From assembly GCA_032164245.1 (NCBI GenBank), contig JAVMKO010000001.1, positions 80,907,892-80,971,891 of the forward strand: a stretch of DNA of 64,000 nucleotides, given 5' to 3'. The DNA is from Sternotherus odoratus (taxonomy: Eukaryota > Chordata > Testudines > Kinosternidae). The notes beneath the pieces are model-generated. The model was given only the letters and a program-made list of their open reading frames with translations, did not search any database and was not told the origin of the DNA. Of the stretch, positions 55,758 through 64,000 are shown piece after piece. A program made the translations under genes and the position numbers. Every line of letters starts with the position of its first letter. Positions within the stretch are counted from its first letter, which is position 1.

Positions 55758-57934
55758 AATATAAACAAATAACCCCAGTATGGAGGGACAAAATTAGAAA
55801 AGCCAAAGCACAAAACGAGATGAAATTAGCTAGAGACATAAGGGTAACAAGAAAACATTCTACAAATACATTAGAAGCAAGAGAAAGATCAAGGACACAG
55901 TAGGCCTGTTACTCAATGGGAGAGTGGGGAGAAACAATAACACAATGTGGAAATAGCAGAAATGCTAATTTACTTGTTTTCTTTTAGTTTTCACAGGAAA
56001 GGTTAGTAGCGAGTAGGTATCTAACATAGTGAATGCCAGTGAAAATGAGGTAAGATCAGAGGGTTGAATAGGGAAAAAACAAGTTAAAAATTACTTAGAC
56101 AAGTTAGATGTCTTGAAGTCACCAGGACCTGATGAAATACGTCTTGGAATACTCAAGGATCTGACTGTGGAGATATCTGAGCCATTAAAGCAATTATCTT
56201 CAAAAATTCATGGAAAACAGGAGAGATTCTGGAGGACTGAAAAAGGGCAAATATATAGTGCCCATCTATAAAAAGGGGAATAAGGACAACTTGGGGAATT
56301 ACAGGCCAGTCAGCTTAAATTCTGTATCCGGAAAGGCAATGGAGCAAATAATTAAGCAATCAATTTGCAGGCACCTAGAAGATAATAAGGTGCTAAGTAA
56401 CAGTCAGCATGGATTTGTCAAGCACATATCATGTCAAACCAACCTGATAGTTTTCTTTGACAGGGTTACAAGCCTTGTGGATAGGGAAGAAGTGTTAGAT
56501 GTGGTATATCTTGATTTTAGTAAGGCTTTAATACTTTCTCGCATGACTGTCTCATAAACAAACTAGGGAAATACAACCTAGATGGGGCTACTATAAGGTA
56601 GGGGCATAGCTGGTTGAAAAACTGTTCCCAGAGAGTAGTTATCAGTGGTTCACAGTCAAGCTGGAAGGGCATAACAAGTAGGATCCCGCAGGGGTCAGTG
56701 CTGGGTCCGGTTCTGTTCAATATCTTCATCAGTGATTTAGATAATGGCATAGAGAGTACACTTTTAAAGTTTGCAGACGACACCAAACTGGGAGGGGTTG
56801 CACATGTTTTGATAGGATTGAAATTCAAAATGCTCTGGACAAACTGAAGAAATGGTTTGCAGTAAATAGGATGAAATTCAATAAGGACAAATGCAAAGTA
56901 CTGCACTTAGGAAGAAACAATCAGTTGCACACATACAAAATGGGAAATGACTGCCTAGGAAGGAGTGCCCCAAGGGTTGGTCCTGGGGATGGCTTTGTTC
57001 AATAATGATATGGAGGATGGTGTGGACTGCACCCTCAGTAAGTTTGCAGATGACACTAAACTGGAGGAGTGATAGATATGCTGGAGGGTAGAGATAGGAT
57101 ACAGAGGGACCTAGACAAATTAGAGGATTGGGCCAAAAGAAATTTGATGAGGTTCAACAAGGAGAAGTGCAGAGTCCTGCACTTAGGACGGAAGAATCCC
57201 ATGCACTGCTACAGACTAGGGGCCGAATCGCTAGGCAGCAGTTCTGCAGAAAAGGACCTAGGAGTTAAAGTGGATGAGAAGCAGGATATGAGTCAACAGT
57301 GTGCCCTTGTTGCCAAGAAAGCTAACGGCATTGGGCTGTATAAGTAGGAACATTGCCAGCAAACCGAGGAACGTGATCATTCCCCTCTATTCCACATTGG
57401 TGAAGCCTCATCTGGAGTACTGTCCAGTGTCCAGTTTTGGGGCCCACACTACAAGAATGATGTGGAAAAACTGGAAAGAGTCCAGCGGAGGGCAACACAA
57501 ATGATTAGGGGCCTGGAGCACATGACTTATGAGAGAAGGGCTGAGGGTACTAGGATTATTGAGTCTGCAGAAGAGAAGGGGGGGGGGGTGGTGCTGATAG
57601 CTGCTTCCAACTTCCTGAAAGGGGGTTCCAAAGAGGATGGATCTAGGCTGTTCTCAGTGGTACCAGATGACAGAACAAGGAATAATGGTCTCAAGTTGCA
57701 GTGTGGGAGGGCTAGGTTGGATATTAGGAAAAACTATTTCACTAGGAGGGTGGTGAAGCACTGGAATGGGTTAAGGAGGGAGGTGGTGGATTCTCCTTCT
57801 TTAGAGATTTTTAAGGTCAGGCTTGACAAAGCCCTGGCTGGGATGATTTAGTTGGGGTTGGTCCTGCTTTGAGCAGGGGGTTAGACTAGAATCACTAGAT
57901 TCCAACCCTGATATTCTATGGTTTTATGATTCTA
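55758..57934 (+). pseudogene. CR1 LINE, long but decayed, with reverse-transcriptase domain
   Basis: About 2.2 kb of CR1 in sense orientation. Protein pieces appear in order across frames: [17 protein letters not shown], then VPIYKKGNKDNLGNYRPVSL (about 56260), YLDFSKA (about 56505), [19 protein letters not shown] (about 56690), FADDTKLGG (about 56775, catalytic pair kept), then NKDKCKVLHL-type segments. The final 3' UTR runs to a TATTCTATGG/TTATGATTC tail at about 57934. Stops and frameshifts separate the pieces, and part of the region after 56940 looks duplicated (a second [11 protein letters not shown] segment near 57040). No transposition-competent frame remains. Confidence 0.85.
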
Positions 57935-57942
57935 AGGAGTAC

Positions 57943-58083
57943 TACCCTGTTTCCCCGAAAGTAAGACATCCCCCGAAAATAAGACGTACTTTCAGTTTTG
58001 CCTCTCGCTGTAATATAATGTAATGTAATTTTGGGAGCAAAAATTAATATAAGACACTGTCTTATTTTTGGGGAAACACGGTA
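57943..58083 (+). mobile_element. Mariner-like MITE (141 bp)
   Basis: TACCCTGTTTCCCCGAAA at the left and TTTGGGGAAACACGGTA at the right are inverted repeats with TA at both junctions, fitting Tc1/mariner-type insertion. The interior repeats AATAAGAC motifs. It sits at the start of the next CR1 fragment. Confidence 0.82.
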
Positions 58084-58750
58084 TGGAAAGGGTAATAGTG
58101 GATCCCAAGCTAAATATAATTCAACAGTGTAACATTGTTACAAAAAAAGCAAACATAATTCTGGGATGTATTATCGGGAGTTTTGTAATCAAGACACGAG
58201 AAGTAATTCTTCTGCTCTACTCTATGCTGATTAGGTCTCAACTGGAGTACTATGGCCAGTTCTGGGTGCCACATTTCAGAAAAGATGTGGACAAATTGGA
58301 GAAAGTTCGGGGAAGAGCAACAACAATGATTAAAAGTCTAGGAAACATGACCTATGAGGAAAAATTTAATACATTGGGTTTGTTTAATCTGGAGAAGAGA
58401 AGACTGAGGTGGGCCTTGATATAGTTTTCAGGTACAGTACATGAAATATTGTTACAGGGAGGAAGGAGAAAAATTGTTCTCCTTAATCTCTGAGAATAGG
58501 ACAAGAAGCAATGGTCTTAAATTGCAGCAAGGGTGGTTTAGGTTGGACATTAGGAAAAACTTCCTGTCAGAGTGGTTAAGTACTGGAATAAATTGCCTAG
58601 GGAGGTTGTGGAATCTCGTCATTAGAGATGTTTAGACAAACACCTGTCAGGGATAAGTGTAGATAATACTTAGTACTGCTTTGAGTGCAGGGGACTGGAT
58701 TAGAAGATCTCTCAAGGTCCCTTCCAGTCATACACTTCTATGATTCTATG
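58084..58750 (+). pseudogene. CR1 LINE 3' fragment
   Basis: Post-RT CR1 protein pieces (QQCNIVTKKANIILGCI, SQLEYYGQFWVPHFRKDVDK) are followed by the 3' UTR and a CTTCTATGATTCTATG tail. One main frame is open for 118 codons, then breaks. It is a separate insertion from the CR1 just upstream. Confidence 0.85.
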
Positions 58751-59311
58751 ATATCTTTGTTTGTCTTGTGTATTTCGACTGTAGGCTCTTTGGGGGAAGG
58801 ACTCTCTTTTACAATATTTCTACAGTGCCTAGTACAGTGGTCCCCTGATCTCAGATGGGCATTACCATTACTACTACTACATCCAGTAAAGAGTGGGAAA
58901 AGGCATAGAATAGAGAGTAAGGAGTTTGAGAGAGGGCAGAACAGTGGTATAAATCAGAACTAAGGAGTGTTTGAATTTGGGGATCCCTTCTATCTGAATC
59001 CCCCAACTTTTGGGTGACTTACATAAATAGTTTTGGATTTGACCCCCATGCCTAAAAAGCGATGCAAAAACATATACACCAGTCTTATTATTTTATTTCA
59101 TTTTTAATTTATTTTACACTGATCATCTGTTCCTTGAATGGCGTTTGAAGGGAGTGTAGTGTAATGAGTAGACATACGTTATTGTAGGTAGGAAAATGAA
59201 TAAGCATGTGTTTCTAAGACTAAAGAGAACTGTAATTGCCAAAGGAGGGGGGGTATGAATCGCTGGTTAGAAAAACACTATTATTAGATACGTAAACAAG
59301 ACTGTATGGAA
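58751..59311. other. No gene seen; SINE tail and unique sequence
   Basis: 58751-58880 is a MIR-type 3' tail (GTGCCTAGTACAGTGGTCC). The remainder is AT-rich unique DNA. Confidence 0.45.
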
Positions 59312-59585
59312 CAGTGATACTCAGACCTCAGTGGTTCAGGAGCCACATTAGCGCTCAGCATTAATCAGAAGAGTCACAGTAGTGTGAATTCAGGGTGGTT
59401 ATTCTCACACTAAAATGACTGACTAAGTATTCCACAGTTGGTTAATAACATAATAAAAGCATCCGGATTGGTTAACAACTTGGACTGGTGAACAATCAAA
59501 TCACACAGGGTTTTAGTATCATGTGCCACAGGAGACATGTTCAGGAGCCACTTGCAGCTCCCGGACCTCAGTCTGAGTATCATTG
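59312..59585 (+). mobile_element. Short hAT-like element (274 bp)
   Basis: CAGTGATACTCAGA at the left and TCTGAGTATCATTG at the right are inverted repeats with one mismatch. The interior includes GGAGCCACATT and AGGAGCCACTTGCAGCTCCC. The flanks show no clear target duplication, so it is probably old. Confidence 0.6.
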
Positions 59586-59869
59586 GCACAGAGCACCGAA
59601 CACAGGGATATTTCTGAAGAAGAGAGAGATTCCTAAGTAAAGAGAATATTTGGATAAGGAACACTGAATAAATGAGATGTTCAGTAACTGAGTGAACATA
59701 CCCAGGGCTGAAGAGAAAGAAAGAGGGAATGAAGGACTAGGGTCTTTACTCAAATGAGAGGAAGACTATAGAGTGAAGAAAGAGGAAGAGCATTATGGCA
59801 GAATAAGTATAAATGACTGACTGATAGTGTACTGACTTACTCTGGTGTTCCTAGAGTAATGGTGCAAAT

Positions 59870-60370
59870 GTGAGAGTTGCTATTCAGTTGAGTACAGGTG
59901 GAGTGAATGAATGAATTGCGGCTGTACTGATTGGGGTGGAGTGAAAGAGTAACTTGGACTCTACTGAACAGGGGTGGAATGGAGTGGGGGTGAGTGAGTT
60001 GGAGGGTGTTGAGTAGGTGTAGGGAGTGAAGGGTGAGTGAGTTGGGTTGTGTTGAGTAGAATTAGAGTGGAGTGAATGGATGGATTGTGGCTATCCTGAG
60101 CAGGGGTAAAAAGGACTGGAAGAATGAGTTGGGGCTGCATTGAATAGAGGTAGGGAGAAGTGTGGCTGTATTGGGGTTGTATTGAGCAGTGGTCGAGTGG
60201 AGTAAATGAATAAGTTGGGGTGTATGGAGTAGACGTAGGGAGGAGTGGATATACTCGGTAGGTGTAGAGTGGGTGCATTGGGGCTGAGTTCAGGTGGAGG
60301 GGGCGAGTGAGTGAGCGAGTGAGTGGAGGGGGCGAGTGAGTGTCTGAAGCAGGGGTTATTTGAGTGAGTG
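59870..60370 (+). repeat. Degenerate minisatellite, GAGTGA/TTGGGG-rich, about 55-65 bp unit
   Basis: GTTGGGGCTGTATTGAG-like and GTAGAGTGGAGTGAATG-like motifs alternate about eight times. The long minus-strand open frame through it is Pro/Thr/Leu low complexity. Confidence 0.7.
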
Positions 60371-62072
60371 TATTGGGGCCGTACTGAACAAGGCAGGGAA
60401 GTGTGACTCCATGCAGTAGCTCGTTTTTGAAGAGGAATGAGCCGTTGTTCAGATCAGTGAGAAGGATTGAGTCAGTCCTGCATGTGGTTTTAGTGAATGG
60501 TGTCGCTAGGTGGAGGATTTTGAATGGGTTCAAGGCAATTATAGAGTGAGTTCATAGAGAACCAGCTGTAGGTGAATACTGGTTGCAGCAGGTTTTAAGT
60601 GGGAGAGCCATTCTCTTGGTGAGAGGAGCCCTAGGATTTGTTGGTGGAAGTACCTACTGGGATAGGGTGACTCAGTGCAACTCCTGATTCAGTGGGTGGG
60701 TGGCACAGCTGGGCTGGGGTAGATACAGACTGATCAGTGAAGCAGTGTGATGTACCTAGGGGACAGTAGAATTGAGTTGCCAAAGCCATCCTATCTGTAT
60801 CTATGGGGCAAATACAATTCCTTTGACTTCCTTTCCTGGGCTTTCCTTTGGGCCGATCCTTAGTAGATGAGTGGGCTGCCTGCCTTCTTATGTGCCCAAC
60901 ACCCTGGTATCTGGGCACCACTTGTGCTTCTGTGTCTGCCATGCCTACATTCCTGTTTGCAATCCCAATCTCCTCTGGAAGGATGAGAGAAAAAGGAGAT
61001 TGAAAGAAGCTGACAGAGGGAGAGCGCAACCAGAAAGCCCCCTAACCCCAAAGAAATAACTCCAACGAGCAGGGAGCGTGAGAGAGAGGGAAGGAAAAAT
61101 GACAAGAGAGGGAAAAAGAGAGAGAAAGAGAGAGAAGTATTCTGGAGACGAAAAGAAATTACCATACGCCGGGATCCTGTTATTCAACCTAATTTTCAAA
61201 GGACTGCAGCTGTCGCGCTGAGATAATCTGTTAATTATAACAGTCATTGTGTTTTGGCAATGGAAGAAAAAACCCAGGCTCTGAAGCAAGTGGAGGTGGG
61301 GAGGGAGAGAGGCAAGACTGTGTCAAAATGCATGTCAGGTGTTAGCTCTCTGGCGGGTGGGGAGAGTCCCCCCAAGCAGGGCCTAGCTGCTGCTGCTGCC
61401 ACCCAGGTGTTGAGGATGCAGAGGGGAGGGCTGCAGCCCTTTCCTTGGAAAGAGGGTGAGTTCAAAGCAAAGGTGCAGCCGGAAGTGTAACCCACTGGCC
61501 AAGCGAGCACGTGACCCCTTCTGTGGCAGAGCCGCAGAGTATAGGTGCTTGGCACTGCTCCTGGCGAATCAGAGGTCTGTGCTTTGGAACCACAGATCAT
61601 AAGTTCACTCTGATTTGGGGGGCAGAGCAAAATGCATGTATCTAGTAGCCATGATGGGCAGGGCATGTGCAAAGTCGTACCAAGTGTGGGAGCCGTGCCA
61701 CTCTGATTGGGGGGGCTGTGCCTGAGTTCAAGATGGATGGGCTGTGCAGTTTGCACCCTGGCCTCCAGGGGATGCAATGGCAATAGGTCTCCTGGAGGTT
61801 GGCCTCTCACAGAGAACAAAAAGAAGGAACATGAGAGAGGAGTGTCTAGGTCAGGGATTTGCTAGACCTCAGAGCATGGAGTGGGGTGTTGAGGGGAAAA
61901 CAGTGGAGGAACCTGGGCAAGCGTCACATGTTTGTATCCCCAAAACAAGAGCTGTGCTGCGGGAGGAATAGTTTTCAGGGGATGCTCAGTTGCAGACAGG
62001 TCTTCTCCAGCGTGGCGCCTCCCTGCCACAGCAAGGGTTCCCTGCTGCAACTCCCGATTCCCCTGTCTGCAG
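60371..62072. other. No gene seen
   Basis: Unique-looking sequence with a GA-rich patch at 61080-61140. No convincing exon or transposon ends. Confidence 0.4.
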
Positions 62073-62580
62073 CCAACGCTCCCGCCCCGTTCCCTCCAGA
62101 GACCTCTCCCCACAGCCAACGCTCCCGCCATGTTCCCTCCAGAGACCTCTCCCCACAGTGAACGCTCCCGCCCCGTTCCCTCCAGAGACCTCTCCCCACA
62201 GCCAACGCTCCCTCCCCCTTCCCTCCGGAGACCTCTCCCCACAGCCAACGCTCCCTCCCCCTTCCCTCCGGAGACCTCTCCCCATAGCCAATGCTCCCAC
62301 CCCGTTCCCTCCGGAGACCTCTCCCCACAGTGAACGCTCCCGCCCCGTTCCCTCCAGAGACCTCTCCCCACAGCCAACGCTCCCGCCCCGTTCCCTCCAG
62401 AGACCTCTCCCCACAGCCAACGCTCCCGCCCCGTTCCCTCCGGAGACCTCTCCCCACAGCCAACGCTCCCGCCCCGTTCCCTACGGAGACCTCTCCCCAC
62501 AGCCAACGCTCCTACCCCGTTCCCTCCGGAGAGCTCTCCCCACAGCCAACGCTCCCGCCCCGTTCCCTACGGAGAGACCT
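62073..62580. repeat. 43-bp minisatellite, about 11.8 copies
   Basis: Unit starts fall exactly every 43 bp from 62073 to 62546. The consensus begins CCAACGCTCCCGCCCCGTTC and continues through GAGACCTCTCCCCACAG. Variants (CCAACG/TGAACG, CCAGAG/CCGGAG/ACGGAG) mix between units. Because 43 is not a multiple of 3 and the unit lacks stops in most frames, long open frames appear in several frames on both strands. They are artefacts of the repeat. Confidence 0.95.
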
Positions 62581-63225
62581 TGAAGTCCTCCCTTCCCTTG
62601 CCAGGCAGAGCGATGCAGAGAGCTCTATCGCTCAGAACTGTGTACAGAACCTGTGATCTCCTGTTGCCCTGTCCCTCTCCTTCTTGTGGTCACCTTCGCC
62701 CTCCCTGTTGGAAGCCGGACTCGGGTTGATGCAAATTCCCCTGAACCTTTAATAGCACTATGAATATAAAAAGGGACGGGGGCACTTGGGAAAACAAAGG
62801 ATGATTTCTCTGGCCTGCCGGGGAAGCAGCTCCCGCATGGAAGACAATTTCTCCAGCACTCAGGACTCCCAAATAAGATTTCCTCTTTGAAAGCTCCCTC
62901 ATCTCCTCCACTCCTGAGCTGCTCTGTCTCTCCGGAGCTTTCCCTTTCCCCAGGCCAACGGATGAGGGATCTAATCGCTGCAAAGGGCTTATTTACGTCA
63001 TTGCTTTCCTTGCCATGCGTTTACTTTTTCCTTGAAGATGTTCGGCTCAGCACAGATTTTCCCGTGCTCCTCACCACAGTGGATATGTGTTCTTTTGCCT
63101 CAGGCTAGGTGTGTGGAGAAGCGGGTGGCTCTGGGTTGTCAGCTAAGCTCAGCCCCTTCCATATTAGCACCGGGGAGGACTTGTGCTGAAAGCTTCCTTG
63201 GAACAGTGCCCAGCTCTGCCCTTCA
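62581..63225. other. No gene seen
   Basis: Unique-looking sequence between two minisatellites; no recognisable exon. Confidence 0.4.
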
Positions 63226-64000
63226 GCCATGCCAACTCCCCCCCAGGGGTGCCCGTCAGTGCCAGCCAGGGTGCAGGCTCCGTGAGCCTCCTCACAGTGG
63301 TGTCCCATTAGTGCCAGTCGGGGTGCAGGCTCCGTGAGCCTCCTCACAGTGGTGTCCCATCAGTGCCAGTCGGGGTGCAGGCTCTGTGAGCCTCCTCACA
63401 GCGGTGCCCCATCAGTGCCAGTTGGGGTGCAGGTCCTGTGAGCTTCCTCACAGTGGCCTATTAGTGCCAGTTGGGATGCAGGTGCTGTGAGCTTCCTCAC
63501 AGTGGTGTCCCATCAGTGCCAGCGACGGTGCAGGCTCTGTGAGCTTCCTCACAGCGGTGCCCTGTCAGTGCCAGCCGGGGTGTAGGCCCTGTGAGTTTCC
63601 TCACAGCAAACTGCCTTTCAGTATCGACCAGAATTTCAGAGGAGTTAGTTTTCCCGCAGTGGTGCCTGCTGGGATTCAGGTGGTGAGACTTTCTTTGGAA
63701 CCGTGCCCTGCCAATACCAGCCAGGAGTCCAACACCGGGAGGCTGCCTCTCACCTGTACCCTGTTAGAACCAGCCCACACTCCTGTACTGGGGGATTCCT
63801 GGTCCAGTCTGTCCTCTCCAGGGCCAGTGAGGCGAATGTCTATGCAGCAGTAGCCTAGCCATGTGCTCCCTGACCTTTGCGATGGGAGCTTCTGCCTATC
63901 CGTGCCCTGTTGGCTGGGGTGCAGGTAGGGGGAACTTCCCCATTCAGTTCGAGCAGGGGCACTAGCGCTGTGAGCTGCCTTCTGCCCAGCAGTGCGCAGC
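63226..64000 (+). repeat. 52-bp minisatellite, decaying toward the window end
   Basis: From 63245 to about 63610, units with CAGTGCCAGTCGGGGTGCAG and GTGAGCCTCCTCACAG repeat about seven times with a 52-bp period. From 63610 onward increasingly diverged units (GTGCCTGCTGGGATTCAG, GTGCCCTGTTGGCTGGGG) continue to the edge, so the array may extend beyond it. Confidence 0.8.

Noticed and set aside
61862..62656. Frames of up to 214 codons in most phases
   Set aside because: They are products of the 43-bp minisatellite.
1..64000. rRNA, functional tRNA, or any toxin, defence or phage-type system
   Set aside because: Nothing with those hallmarks was found on either strand.

Overview
This is vertebrate nuclear DNA, most likely from a turtle. 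Nothing looks prokaryotic: there are no operons and no dense coding. The window holds many mobile-element remnants of types I associate with turtle genomes: CR1 LINEs ending in an ATTCTATG-type tail, MIR-like SINEs, short hAT-like elements with terminal inverted repeats, and solo retroviral LTRs. The turtle assignment rests on recall of these families, not on a search. I found no intact protein-coding gene.

The best gene evidence is on the + strand. A CpG island spans about 12.5-14.35 kb and contains a consensus splice donor at 13020. About 21 kb downstream, a candidate internal exon (34360-34547) has a long pyrimidine tract, an AG acceptor and a GTAAGA donor. The simplest reading is a promoter with an untranslated first exon, a long repeat-filled intron, and a second 5' exon of a gene whose body lies beyond the window. 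I could not identify the gene.

The rest is repeat-rich non-coding sequence. 0-9 kb: MIR and CR1 pieces, one complete hAT-type element (4339-4857), a fold-back repeat (6091-6271) and a short TIR element (8919-9041). 10.9-12.5 kb: a TG-rich minisatellite leading into the CpG island. 15-29 kb: solo LTRs, a Tigger-like element inside a MIR, an orphan 5' LTR with a primer-binding-site-like sequence, and two large GC-rich hAT-type elements with exact 8-bp target duplications (19060-20272 and 22068-23120). The second sits in a retroelement remnant just upstream of its LTR. 29.8-34 kb: CA- and TG-rich minisatellites. 35.8-36.5 kb: a 41-bp minisatellite with higher-order structure and repeated CTCF-like motifs. 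41.5-44.1 kb and 54.9-58.75 kb: decayed CR1 copies with reverse-transcriptase remnants. 46.9-49.4 kb: LTRs nested in LTRs. 60-64 kb: three more minisatellites.

No complete system of cooperating genes is present. The points most worth following up are the promoter/exon pair, the CTCF-like array, and the two hAT-type elements that carry CpG-rich, promoter-like or palindromic cargo.
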